DNA from: CALGFI01 sp963786805
Lineage (GTDB): Bacteria > Actinomycetota > UBA4738 > HRBIN12
DNA: 64,000 nucleotides
Reading direction: 5' to 3'
NCBI GenBank assembly: GCA_963786805.1
Contig: CAWBAK010000004.1
Coordinates: 496,001-560,000 of the forward strand
Shown here: positions 43,727 to 52,574 of the stretch, piece by piece
How the letters are laid out: the number at the start of each line of letters is the position of its first letter
Position numbering within the stretch: position 1 is the stretch's first letter
Program-made: the position numbers and the translations under genes
Notes under the pieces: generated by a model
Seen by the model: only the letters and a program-made list of their open reading frames with translations
Databases searched by the model: none
Told to the model about the DNA's origin: nothing

Positions 43727-44594
43727 CGCCGACGACCTCGGCCATGTGCGCGACGACGAGCTGCTGGTCGTCGTGATCCTTCAGCACGGCGCCGAGCGTC
43801 GCCGACGCGGTCTCCTCGTCCAGTTTCTCGACGCCGAGGAACGCGACCGCGTTCGCCCAGTCGATCGTCTCGGCGACGCCGGGACGCTTCGCGATGTCGA
43901 ACCCGCGCAGGCGGTTGACCGCCGTGGCGACGTCGCGCGCGAGAGCCTCGGGCACCTCGGGTGCGCGTGTGCGGATGATCTCGATCTCGCGGTCGAGCGC
44001 CGGGTGGTCGATCCAGTGGTACAGGCACCGCCGCTTGAGCGCATCGTGCAGCTCGCGCGTGCGGTTCGAGGTCACGACGACGGCCGGCGGCTCCTCGGCG
44101 GCGATCCCGCCGATCTCGGGGATCGTCACGGCGAACTCGGAGAGGATCTCGAGGAGGAACGCCTCGAACTCGTCATCGGCGCGGTCGAGCTCGTCGACGA
44201 GGAGCACCGCCTTCGATCCCGCGCGGATCGCGGCGAGGAGCGGGCGCTCGACGAGGAACTCGGGACCGAACAGGTCCTGGACGTGCGTCTCGGCCGTCGC
44301 GTCCTGCATGGCGCGGACGGCGATCAGCTGCTTCGAGTAGTTCCATTCGTACAGCGCCTGCGAGGCGTCGATGCCCTCGTAGCACTGCAGGCGGATCAGG
44401 TCCCGGCCGAGGAGCGAGGCGAGCACTTTCGCGACCTCGGTCTTGCCGACGCCGGCCTCACCCTCCAGGAGCAACGGCTTGTCGAGCGAGACCGCGAGGT
44501 AGATCGCCGTCGCGAGCCCCCGGTCCGCGAGGTAGCGCTCGCCGGCGAGACCGCGCTCGAGGTCCTCGACCGAGTCGAAGGGGAGCTTGCTCAT
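43710..44594 (-). CDS. MoxR family AAA+ ATPase, CoxD-like
   Basis: A 294-residue AAA+ chaperone: Walker A LLLEGEAGVGKTEVAKVLA, LIRLQCYEGIDASQALYEWNY, Walker B VLLVDELDRADDEFEAFLLEIL, sensor 1 VVVTSNRTRELHDALKRRCLYHWIDHP. This exact variant (CYEGID, EWNY) is typical of the CoxD branch beside CODH/xanthine-dehydrogenase operons. It acts with the VWA protein encoded immediately downstream. TACCCT lies ten bases before the ATG, suggesting a leaderless start. Confidence 0.92.
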   Translation of the reverse strand: MSKLPFDSVEDLERGLAGERYLADRGLATAIYLAVSLDKPLLLEGEAGVGKTEVAKVLASLLGRDLIRLQCYEGIDASQALYEWNYSKQLIAVRAMQDATAETHVQDLFGPEFLVERPLLAAIRAGSKAVLLVDELDRADDEFEAFLLEILSEFAVTIPEIGGIAAEEPPAVVVTSNRTRELHDALKRRCLYHWIDHPALDREIEIIRTRAPEVPEALARDVATAVNRLRGFDIAKRPGVAETIDWANAVAFLGVEKLDEETASATLGAVLKDHDDQQLVVAHMAEVVGDADDA

Positions 44595-44604
44595 CGTGCA
44601 GGTC

Positions 44605-44610
44605 AGGGTA
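44605..44610 (-). promoter_or_regulatory. -10 element of the MoxR gene
   Basis: TACCCT on the minus strand, ten bases before the ATG at 44594. Confidence 0.4.
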
Positions 44611-44622
44611 CCCGGCGCGGCG

Positions 44623-45486
44623 TCAGGGCGGGTCGGAACCGGGAGCGACGGTCGGCGGCATCGGCGTGCGGATGCCCTCGGCGTCGAGCCGTCGCGAGAT
44701 GCGCTCGCGCAGCAGCCGCTCCACGTCCAGCCGTTTGGAGGGACGGGTGTCCGCGACCACCCGAACGATCACCGCGTAGTCGGACATGCGCTCGACGCCA
44801 AGGACGCTCGGGCCTTCCCGGATCCAGTCCTGCATCGAGGGATCCAGGCGGAGCTCCTCGAACAGCTCCTCCAGGATCCCGCGGACCCGGTCCACGTCCT
44901 CGCCGTATGCGAGCCGCACGTCGACGATCGCCCGCGCCCAGCCTCGCGACCGGTTGCTGACGAGCTGGATGTTCCCGTTCGGCACGAGGTGCAGGGATCC
45001 GTCGAAGTCCCGGAGGGTCGTCACCCGGAGGGTGAGCGATTCGACCTTCCCGGTGACCGGCGTCGCCGTCGTATGGAGCTGGACGACGTCCCCCACGCCG
45101 AACTGGTTCTCGAGCAGGATGAAGAACCCGGACAGCGTGTCCCGGACGATCGACTGCGCCCCGAACCCCAGCGCCACCCCCGCGATCCCCGCGCTCGCGA
45201 AGAACGGCCCCAGCGGCACGTCGAGCTTCCCCAGCACCAGCAACAGGCTCACCACCCAGATGACGACCAGCCCGGCCGCGGATAGCGCCCCCGTCAGCGT
45301 CGCGATCCGCTGAAGGTTCAGCTCCTGAGTAAGACTCGGGCTCCCCTCGAGCTTGCGCCGGAACCGTCGCACGAACAGCTCCAGCACAACCGTGAGCAGC
45401 ACCGCGACACCCAGCGTGACGATGACCGCAAGCCCCCACTCCTCGAACCAGTTCTCGAAGAACCCCTGAGCCAGCACGGGGCCCAT
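44623..45486 (-). CDS. mscS: Small-conductance mechanosensitive channel (MscS family)
   Basis: A 287-residue membrane channel that vents solutes under osmotic downshock. Three hydrophobic segments (about 17-40, 65-90, 95-120) are followed by the pore helix ASAGIAGVALGFGAQSIVRDTLSG and the MscS beta domain FFILLENQFGVGDVVQL and VTTLRDFDGSLHLVPNGNIQLVSNRS. The C-terminal domain ends at residue 287 with a Pro-rich tail. It lies between the molybdo-flavoenzyme operon and its maturation genes. Confidence 0.93.
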   Translation of the reverse strand: MGPVLAQGFFENWFEEWGLAVIVTLGVAVLLTVVLELFVRRFRRKLEGSPSLTQELNLQRIATLTGALSAAGLVVIWVVSLLLVLGKLDVPLGPFFASAGIAGVALGFGAQSIVRDTLSGFFILLENQFGVGDVVQLHTTATPVTGKVESLTLRVTTLRDFDGSLHLVPNGNIQLVSNRSRGWARAIVDVRLAYGEDVDRVRGILEELFEELRLDPSMQDWIREGPSVLGVERMSDYAVIVRVVADTRPSKRLDVERLLRERISRRLDAEGIRTPMPPTVAPGSDPP

Positions 45487-45540
45487 CTAGGCAGACGAGA
45501 GCAGAAGCGTCAAAGACGCCGTCTCGCGGGTGTGCGGAAA

Positions 45541-45603
45541 GGGGACCGGGGCCCCGCGAAGCGCCGTCATCTCTGATGCAAGCGGCGCGGGGTCCCGGGC
45601 CCC
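45541..45603 (-). terminator. Long GC-rich hairpin ending the coxSLM operon
   Basis: An imperfect inverted repeat of about 25 bp (GGGGCCCGGGACCCCGCG paired with CGCGGGGCCCCGGTCCCC) with a loop of about 15 bases starts eight bases after the corrected coxM stop and is followed on the minus strand by TTTCC. Confidence 0.65.
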
Positions 45604-45610
45604 TCTCGCG

Positions 45611-46442
45611 TCAGCGGCTCATCGCCTCTTCGAGCGCTCTGCGCACGAGGACCTTGACGAGCTCTTGGCGGTATTCGGCGCTCGCGAACGCATCCGAGGG
45701 AGGGCGGGTGCCTTCGGCGGCGCGCTGCGGCGGCGGCCGTGGGATCCGCGCCGGCGGCCAGCTCCTCCTCGACGCCGGTGGCCCGGATCGGGCGGTCGGA
45801 CATGTTCGTGAGGGCGACCGCCGGTCCAGTTCCGTTCGCGGCGAGGGCGGCGACGCCGACGAGCGCCCAATCCTGGGCGCGGCGATGGAACTTCACGTAG
45901 CTCCAACCCCGGCCGGCGGTCTTCGGGACGCGGATCTCGGTCAGGACCTCGTTCGGCCGCAGGTCGGGCTCGAACAGTCCTCGGAAGAAGTCGGCCGCGC
46001 CGACCACACGCGTCTCGCCGTTCGGACCGCGAACGACGAGCTCCGCGCCGAGAGCGAGCAGGACGGTCGGGATGTCGCCGGCCGGGTCCGCGTGCGCGAC
46101 CGAACCGCCGATCGTCCCGACGTGGCGAACCTGGGGGTCACCGATCTTGCTCGCGGTGAACGGAAGGATCGGGCACAGCTGCTGCAGCGCCTCGCTGGTC
46201 GCGACGTCGTGGTGCCGCGTCAGCGCTCCGATCGCCAGGTGACCGTCCTCCTCCTTGATGGAGTTCAGGCCTTGGATCCGGGTGATGTCGACGAGCATCG
46301 CGGGGCGCGCGAGCCGCAGGCGCATCAGCGGAAGCAGCGAGTGACCGCCCGCGAGGATCTTCGCGTCCGGGTTGTCCGTCAGGACCTTGATCGCGTCGTC
46401 GACAGACTCAGCCCGCTGGTACTCGAAGGGTGCCGGGATCAT
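45611..46442 (-). CDS. coxM: Molybdo-flavoenzyme FAD subunit (CoxM/XdhB type), frameshifted near its end
   Basis: Medium, FAD-binding subunit of a CODH/xanthine-dehydrogenase-type enzyme. Motifs: ILAGGHSLLPLMRLRLARP and TIGGSVAHADPAGDIPTVLLALGAEL, both FAD contacts, then the C-terminal CO_deh_flav_C part. An extra base near 45715-45735 shifts the frame. The corrected tail reads AEGTRPPSDAFASAEYRQELV and ends EEAMSR at 45611, giving about 276 residues, the usual size. Start ATG overlaps the coxL stop (ATGA-like), so the subunits are coupled. Confidence 0.88.
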
Positions 46443-48803
46443 GCCGCACCTCCGTTCGTGCCGTGCAGGGCTCTCCAGACGCGTTCGGGCGTCGCCGGCT
46501 TCTCGAGGTGCGTGACGCCGAGATGCGCGATCGCGTCGATGACGGCGTTCACCACGGCGGGCGGAGAGGCGATCGTCCCGGCTTCCCCGATCCCCTTCAC
46601 GCCGAGCGGGTTCGTGGTCGACGGCGTCTCGGTCCGGTCGACGACGAACGAGGGCATCTCGGTCGCCGACGGCACGAGGTACTGCGTCATCGAGCTCGTC
46701 ATGAGGTTGCCCTGGTCGTCGTAGATCGCCTCCTCATACAGCGCTTCGGCGATGCCCTGCGCCACCCCGCCGTGCACCTGGCCCTCGACGATCATCGGGT
46801 TGATGACGGTGCCGCAGTCATCGACGGCGACGTACTTCAGGATGTCCGTCTTGCCCGTCTCGGTGTCGACCTCGACGACGCACAGGTGCGTGCCGCCGGG
46901 CCAGGTGAAGTTCGGCGGGTCCCAGACGGCCGTCGCCTCGAGGTTCGGCTCCATCCCCGGCGGCAGGCTGTGCGCGTGCCACGCCGAGACCGCGAGGTCC
47001 GCGATCGTCCGCGCCTTGTCCGGCGCCCCCTTCACGCTGAAGGTCCCGCCGTCGAACTCGAGGTCGTCCTCGCTCGCCTCGAGCTCGTGCGCGGCGAGCG
47101 TCCGGGCCTTGTCCTTGATCTTCTCGAGCGCGAAGTGCAAGCGCCGTCGCGCCGACCGACACGCTCCGGCTCCCGTACGTGTCCATGCCGAGCGGCGCCA
47201 CGGACGTGTCGCCGTGGAGCACCTCGATGTCGTCTGGCGTGATGCCGAGGGTGTCGGCGGCGAGCTGCGCCCACGTGGTCACGTGGCTCTGCCCGTGCGG
47301 CGAGGTGCCGATCTTCAGGACCGCCTTGCCGTCGGGAAGGCACTGCACCGTGCAGGCGTCCCATCCACCGGCGGCGTACCGCAGCGCCCCGAGGATGTTC
47401 GACGGCGCGAGGCCACACATCTCGATGTAGCTCGACAGGCCGATCCCGAGCTGTTTCAGGTCGCCCTGCTCGCGCCGGCGCTGCTGCTCCTTGCGCAGGT
47501 CGTGGTAGCCCGCGAGATCGAGCGCCTTGTCGAACGTCTCCTCGTACGCGCCCGAGTCGACGTTCAAGCCGCTGATCGCCGTCCGGGCCTCGAGGAACTT
47601 CGGCACGAACGAGATGCGGCGCACCTCGGCGGGATCCTTTCCGACCTTGCGGGCGAGCGCATCGACGGCGCGCTCGAGCACGTACGTCGCCTCGGGCCGG
47701 CCGGCGCCGCGATAGGCATCCGTCGGCGTCGCGTTCGTGACGATGCCGGTGAACTCGTACCAGTAGGCCTGCATGTCGTACGGGCCCATGTAGACCCAGC
47801 CCCCGAGCTCGGGGATCCCCGGCGTGAGCAGCTGGTAGTACGCGCCCATGTCGGCGAGCTCCTTCACGCGGATCCCGATGATCTTCCCCTCGTTCGTCGC
47901 GGCGAGCTCGACGTCGTGGATCACGCCGCGCCCGTGGATCGTGGCGAGGTAGTTCTCCGAGCGCGTCTCGACCCACTTCACCGCGCGCTTCAGCCGGCGG
48001 GCGAGCACGAGCACGAGCGCCTCTTCCGCGTAGATGTTCAGCTTCGAGCCGAATCCACCGCCGACGTCCGGCGCGATCACGCGCAGCTTGGACTCGGGGA
48101 TGTTGCACGTTCCGCCGAGCGTCACGCGCGCGATGTGCGGGATCTGCGTCGCGCTGATCAGCGTGAACTCACCCATCGCCGGGACCGGCTGCGCGAGGCA
48201 GGCACGCGTCTCGATCGCGTTCGGGATGAGCCGAGGGCCGACGTAGCGCTCCTTCACGACGACGTCGGCGGTGTCGAACACCGACTGGTCGCCGCCACCG
48301 CCGTGGCTCCAGTGGACGACGACGTTCGTGCCGAGGTCCTCGTGGATCACGACGCCGTCCTTCGCCGCTTCCTCGAGATCGGTCACGGCGTCGAGCGGTG
48401 ACCAATCGACCTCGACGAGCTCGGCGGCGTCCTCGGCCTGCGCGCGGGTCTCGGCCAACACGACGGCGACGCCGTCGCCCTGGAACCGCGCCTTGTCCTT
48501 CGTGAGCGGCCAGTGGACCGGGACCTTGATGTCCTCGGTGATGGGCCACACGAACGGCAGCGGTCCTCCCCACTCGTCCTCGAGGTCGGCCGCCGTGAAG
48601 ACGGCGACGACGCCGGGCATCGCGGCCGCTTTCGACGTGTCGATCCCGTCGATCTTCGCGTGGGCGAACGGGCTCCGAACGACCGCCATCCACACCATGC
48701 CGGGCGCGGTCAGGTTCTCCGTGTAGCGCGCCTGCCCGGTCAGGAGCTCGGGATCTTCCTTGCGGAGGATCGACCGTCCGACGTACTTCTCCGTGATCGC
48801 CAT
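46439..48803 (-). CDS. coxL: Molybdo-flavoenzyme large subunit (CoxL/XdhA family, form-II-like), frameshifted
   Basis: Molybdenum-cofactor subunit of an aerobic CODH/xanthine-dehydrogenase-family oxidase. Motifs: GGGFGSKLNIYAEEALVL, the active-site loop AYRGAGRPEATYVLERAVDAL, GTSPHGQSH and the proton-accepting Glu in KGIGEAGTIASPPAVV. The loop is AYRGAGR (form II), not the AYRCSFR of genuine form I CODH, so CO is not an assured substrate. One extra base near 47137-47150 splits the gene; corrected length is about 787 residues, normal for the family. Order on the minus strand is coxS-coxL-coxM. Confidence 0.9.
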
Positions 48804-48813
48804 GGCGCGCCCC

Positions 48814-49284
48814 TCAGACCTTCGCGCCGCTCGAGGCGGCGTCGAGGATGGACTTCACGATGTTGTGGTAGCCCGTGCAGCGGCAGAGGTTGCCCTCGAG
48901 CGCCTCGCGGACCTGCTCCTCGGTCGGCGCCGGGTTCTCCTCGAGGTAGCTGGCCGCGGCCATGATCATCCCGGGCGTGCAGAACCCGCACTGCAATCCG
49001 TGGTTGCGATGGAACGCCTCCTGGATCGGATGCAGCTGGCCGTCGGTCGCCAGCCCTTCGATCGTCGTGACCTCGCGGCCGTCGGCTTGCGCCGCGAGCA
49101 TCGTGCACGACTTCACCGACTCGCCGTCGACGAGCACGGTGCACGCCCCGCACGAGGAGGTGTCACACCCGACGTTGGTCCCGGTGAGCCCGAGGGTCTC
49201 CCGGAGGAAGTAGACGAGGAGCGTGCGCGGCTCGACCTCCGCTTCGCGCGCGACCCCGTTGACGGTAACCGAGACGTTGGTCAC
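48814..49284 (-). CDS. coxS: Molybdo-flavoenzyme small [2Fe-2S] subunit (CoxS type)
   Basis: A 156-residue electron-transfer subunit with a plant-type ferredoxin cluster (GCDTSSCGACTVLVDGESVKSC) and a C-terminal [2Fe-2S] helical domain (GLQCGFCTPGMIMAAASYL and GNLCRCTGYHNIVKSI). First gene of the S-L-M operon. GTG start with GGAAAGGGG upstream. TACCAT about 40 bases upstream on the minus strand is the likely -10, so this transcript has a short leader, unlike many of its neighbours. Confidence 0.95.
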   Translation of the reverse strand: MTNVSVTVNGVAREAEVEPRTLLVYFLRETLGLTGTNVGCDTSSCGACTVLVDGESVKSCTMLAAQADGREVTTIEGLATDGQLHPIQEAFHRNHGLQCGFCTPGMIMAAASYLEENPAPTEEQVREALEGNLCRCTGYHNIVKSILDAASSGAKV

Positions 49285-49366
49285 GGGTTCCCCTTTCCGT
49301 CACGGAACGGTGAGGCGCCGATGGTAGTCCGGCGCGTTTCGGCGCGCGAATCCGTCGGGACGGCGG

Positions 49367-49837
49367 CTAGGGTTCGGGCCAGGAGCCGGGCGCGGCCCGG
49401 CCGGCTTCTTCGGCCGAGCAGTCCGTGCCCGTCCCGTACTCGAGGGCGCCCGAGGGGTTCACCCGGAGCCAGAAGCACTGGCCCGTGTCGGCACGTGCCG
49501 CCCCGGTCCACACCTCCGCGCTCGCTGCCACGCTCACGATCTCGGAGTCGTTCGAGCTCTGGTCGGGATCGATGAACAGGAGATCGTCCACGCCGGGTTC
49601 GACGCGAAGGCGGAGCGGCGTCGCGGCCGCGAGCGAGCCCTCGTCCCGCCCGACCCGGGTCGCCGCGTCCGCGGCGGCGCGCAGGTTGGATTGGGTATAG
49701 GCCACCGCGCCCGAGCGGGCGACCGGCCGGAAGACGAACACGAGCACGACCAGCGCGATCCCGCCGGCGCCCATCGCGAGGACGACCTTCCAGAACCCAC
49801 GGTTCGACGCCTCGGTCGGCACGGGGAGATCGGCCAT
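49367..49837 (-). CDS. Pilin-like membrane-anchored protein (second copy of this type)
   Basis: A 156-residue protein with a short cytoplasmic N-terminus, one membrane helix (about 15-35, VVLAMGAGGIALVVLVFVF) and an extracytoplasmic domain starting YTQSNLRAAADAATRVGRDEGSLAAATP, then EIVSVAASAEVWTGAARADTGQCFWLRV. The layout matches the gene at 25016-25534 and the C-terminal part of type IV pilin-like proteins, but no prepilin cleavage site is present. TATCGT lies seven bases before the ATG. Function unknown. Confidence 0.6.
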   Translation of the reverse strand: MADLPVPTEASNRGFWKVVLAMGAGGIALVVLVFVFRPVARSGAVAYTQSNLRAAADAATRVGRDEGSLAAATPLRLRVEPGVDDLLFIDPDQSSNDSEIVSVAASAEVWTGAARADTGQCFWLRVNPSGALEYGTGTDCSAEEAGRAAPGSWPEP

Positions 49838-49878
49838 CGGCCGGACGATACCCGCTCGCCGGAGCGGTGCCCCGGCCG

Positions 49879-49884
49879 TACCAT
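49879..49884 (+). promoter_or_regulatory. -10 element of the xdhC-like gene (leaderless)
   Basis: TACCAT seven bases before the ATG at 49892. Confidence 0.5.
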
Positions 49885-49891
49885 CCACGAC

Positions 49892-51025
49892 ATGGGCGAG
49901 CTCACCGACGTCCTCCAAGCGATCGAGTCGCTCTCCGCCCGAGGAGAGAAACTCGCGCTCGCGACCATCGTCGCCGTCCGCGGTTCCACCTACCGCCGGC
50001 CGGGCGCGCGGCTGCTCGTGCCCGAGGAGGGCGAGCTCGTCGGCAACATCTCCGGTGGGTGCCTGGAGAACGACGTCGCGGACGTCGCGAAGATCGTGAT
50101 GCGCGAGGGGATGGCGCGGATCGTCTCGTTCGACCTCACGGCCGACGACGACGAGGTGTGGGGCTGGGGGCTCGGGTGCAACGGCGCGTTCGAGCTCTTC
50201 GTCGAGCCGGCCGACAAGGCCGCCGAAGTCGCGGGGGCGCTCCGCATCGCCCTCGAGGAGGAACGCCCGATCTGCATGGTCACGGTCCTCGACTCCACCG
50301 TACCCGGCGTGGAGCAGGGCGATCGGATCCTCGTGCGGCCCGGCGGCGCTGCGGAGCGGTCATTCGGCGATGCCACGCTGGATGTGGCGGCGCGCGAGGC
50401 GGCGCTCGAGCACCTCGGCGCCGAACAGAGCGGGATCCGAACGCTGGCCGGCACGTCCGGCGAGACTCGGGCCTTCGTGGAGGTCCTCGAGCCGCCGCTC
50501 CGGCTCGTGGTGTGCGGGGCCGGCCACGACGCCGTGCCGCTCGTCCGCCAGGCGGCGAGCCTGGGCTGGTCGCCCGTGGTCGTCGACGACCGCCCGGAGT
50601 TCCTGAACCGCGAGCGCTTCCGCGACGCCGCCGGATTCGTCCTCGTCGAGCGGCCGGACAAGGTCGCCGAGGTCGCCCCGGTGGATGAGCGCGCGTTCGT
50701 CGTCGTGATGACGCATAACTTCCTGCGGGACAAGGAGTACGTGCGGTCGCTGCTCACCTCGCCCGCTCGGTTCATCGCGATGCTCGGGCCCGCGGTTCGC
50801 ACCGAACGCCTCCTGACCGAGCTCGGCAACGAGGGCGTCGAGATCGGCGAGGACGCGCGCGCGCGGCTGCGTGGACCCGCCGGGCTCGACCTCGGCGCCG
50901 AAGGACCCGAGGAGATCGCCGCTGCGATCTGCGCCGAGATCGTCGCCGTGAAGCGCGGACGCGGCGCGGGATTCCTCAAGGACCGTCCGGGTCCGATCCA
51001 CGAGCGTCACGTCCCGGCGCCGTAG
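49892..51025 (+). CDS. xdhC: XdhC/CoxI family molybdoenzyme maturation factor
   Basis: A 377-residue maturation protein that binds molybdenum cofactor, promotes its sulfuration and delivers it to xanthine-dehydrogenase-family enzymes. N-terminal XdhC domain: LATIVAVRGSTYRRPGARLLV, GNISGGCLENDVADVA, GLGCNGAFELFVEP. C-terminal Rossmann domain: LVVCGAGHDAVPLVRQAASLGW and VVVMTHNFLRDKEYVRSLL, with FIAMLGPAVRTERLL. Encoded divergently from coxSLM, as expected for a dedicated factor. Confidence 0.94.
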   Translation: MGELTDVLQAIESLSARGEKLALATIVAVRGSTYRRPGARLLVPEEGELVGNISGGCLENDVADVAKIVMREGMARIVSFDLTADDDEVWGWGLGCNGAFELFVEPADKAAEVAGALRIALEEERPICMVTVLDSTVPGVEQGDRILVRPGGAAERSFGDATLDVAAREAALEHLGAEQSGIRTLAGTSGETRAFVEVLEPPLRLVVCGAGHDAVPLVRQAASLGWSPVVVDDRPEFLNRERFRDAAGFVLVERPDKVAEVAPVDERAFVVVMTHNFLRDKEYVRSLLTSPARFIAMLGPAVRTERLLTELGNEGVEIGEDARARLRGPAGLDLGAEGPEEIAAAICAEIVAVKRGRGAGFLKDRPGPIHERHVPAP

Positions 51026-51028
51026 CGC

Positions 51029-51817
51029 TCAGAACCAGTCCGACGGCGGGCCCTTGTACTCCTGGATCGTGTTGCCGCCGTCGACGACAAGCGTCTGGCC
51101 GGTCACGTAGCTCGCGCCGTCCGAGGCGAGGAACGCGATCGCCTCGGCGACCTCTTCGGGGGCTCCGCTGCGCCCAGCCGGCGTGTGACGCCCGGCGAGC
51201 GCTTCCTCCTCGAGCTGGGACCCCGTCTCGATCCATCCGGGCTGGACCGAGTTGCACGTCACCCCGGCACGCGCCGACTCGATCGCGATCGCCCGCATGA
51301 GTCCGTCCATCCCGGCCTTGGCCGCGCCGTATCCGGCGCTCTCCGGAGTCACCACAACCGGCCCGGTGACGGAGCTCACCATCACGATCCGGCCGTACCG
51401 GCGTTCGAGCATCGCGGGCAGGACGGCTCTCGTGACGTGGAAGGCCGTCCACAGGTTCAGCGCCAGATCTCGCTCGAACGCTCCCGGCTCCGTGTCGACG
51501 AAGCGGCGACCCTCGTCGTCGACGCCGGTCTGCACCATCCCGGCGTTGTTCACGAGCACGTCGATCGCGCCGAACCTGGCGGTGACGGCTTCGACGAGGA
51601 CGTTCGCCTGGGATTCGTCGGTGAGGTCGGCGACGAACGCCGCCGCCTCGACCCCGTCGGTCTCCAGCCTCGAAGCACGGCCGTGGATCCGGTCCGTCGT
51701 CGAGGTGATCGCGACCTTGGCGCCCTCGCGACCAAGCAGCCGGGCCACGGCGAACCCGATCCCGGTGGGACTCCCGGCGCCAGTGACGAGCGCCACGCGG
51801 CCGTCGAACCGTCCCAT
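51029..51817 (-). CDS. SDR family oxidoreductase
   Basis: A 262-residue classical short-chain dehydrogenase: cofactor loop ALVTGAGSPTGIGFAVARLL, VLVNNAGMVQTG, catalytic Ser in VMVSSVTG and Tyr-x3-Lys in SAGYGAAKAGMDGL, with a C-terminal SYVTGQTLVVDGGNTI. FabG-like enzymes reduce 3-oxoacyl groups, alcohols or steroids; substrate unknown. TACCGT lies ten bases before the ATG. Its stop is just past the xdhC-like stop on the other strand. Confidence 0.9.
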   Translation of the reverse strand: MGRFDGRVALVTGAGSPTGIGFAVARLLGREGAKVAITSTTDRIHGRASRLETDGVEAAAFVADLTDESQANVLVEAVTARFGAIDVLVNNAGMVQTGVDDEGRRFVDTEPGAFERDLALNLWTAFHVTRAVLPAMLERRYGRIVMVSSVTGPVVVTPESAGYGAAKAGMDGLMRAIAIESARAGVTCNSVQPGWIETGSQLEEEALAGRHTPAGRSGAPEEVAEAIAFLASDGASYVTGQTLVVDGGNTIQEYKGPPSDWF

Positions 51818-51893
51818 CGCGCGGCGGACGGTAGCAGCGACCGGTCGGCCATGCACGCGGTACGCTCCCGACCCACCGCCAAGGGAGCTCGCG

Positions 51894-52574
51894 ATGCAGA
51901 TCGAGAACGAGTTCACCGTTCCGGCCCCCGCTGACCGCCTCTGGTCCTACCTGCTGGATGTCGAGCGCATCGCACCGTGCATGCCGGGAGCCGAGTTGAC
52001 GGAGACGGTCGACGAGCGGACGTGGAAGGGGAAGGTGAACATGAAGCTCGGTCCCGTCTCGCTGAGCTTCTCGGGCACGGTGGCGATCGAAGAGCGCGAC
52101 GACGCCGCACACCGGGTCGTCCTGCGCGCGAAGGGGATGGAGTCCAAAGGCAAGGGTGCGGCCAACGCCGCGGTCACGAGCTGGCTCGAGCCGGGCGAAG
52201 GGACGACGACCACGGTGAAGATGATCGCCGACATCCAGCTCACGGGAGCCGTCGCGCAGCTCTCGCGCGGCCTGCTTCCCGAGGTGAGTCGCAAGCTCAC
52301 CCAGCAGTTCGCCGACTGCCTTCAGGAGAACATGCTCGGCGCCGAGGCGTCGCCCGCGGTGGGCGCATCCGGATCGGCCGCATCCGGATCGGCCGCATCC
52401 GGATCGGCCACATCCGAACCAGGCGCCTCCACCGCGAACTCCCCGTCCACTCCACCCCGAGCGGCCGCACCCGTGAAGGCCAAGCCGATCGGCGGCCTCA
52501 GCCTCGGCCTCGCAGCGCTCTGGGCGGCGATCGCGAACTTGTTCCGCCGCCTCTTCGGCTCGCGACCGTCGTGA
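51894..52574 (+). CDS. coxG: CoxG family SRPBCC protein
   Basis: A 226-residue protein. Residues 1-150 form an SRPBCC/CoxG domain (ENEFTVPAPADRLWSYLLDVERIAPCMPGAEL, WKGKVNMKLGPVSLSFSGTVAI, AQLSRGLLPEVSRKLTQQFADCL). A low-complexity Ala/Gly/Ser linker follows, then a hydrophobic, basic C-terminal helix (LGLAALWAAIANLFRRLFGS) suited to membrane binding. CoxG is implicated in tying CODH-type enzymes to the membrane quinone pool. AAGGGAG ribosome-binding site. Stop overlaps the next start as GTGA. Confidence 0.9.
   Translation: MQIENEFTVPAPADRLWSYLLDVERIAPCMPGAELTETVDERTWKGKVNMKLGPVSLSFSGTVAIEERDDAAHRVVLRAKGMESKGKGAANAAVTSWLEPGEGTTTTVKMIADIQLTGAVAQLSRGLLPEVSRKLTQQFADCLQENMLGAEASPAVGASGSAASGSAASGSATSEPGASTANSPSTPPRAAAPVKAKPIGGLSLGLAALWAAIANLFRRLFGSRPS
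52365..52409 (+). repeat. Three 15-bp tandem repeats in the coxG linker
   Basis: Three exact copies of GCATCCGGATCGGCC encode repeated Ala-Ser-Gly-Ser-Ala; a decayed fourth copy follows. The in-frame repeat sets linker length between the SRPBCC domain and the C-terminal helix. Confidence 0.9.

Noticed and set aside
46439..48803. Genuine form I aerobic CO dehydrogenase
   Set aside because: The active-site loop is AYRGAGR, not AYRCSFR, so annotation as carbon-monoxide dehydrogenase with CO as substrate is not supported.
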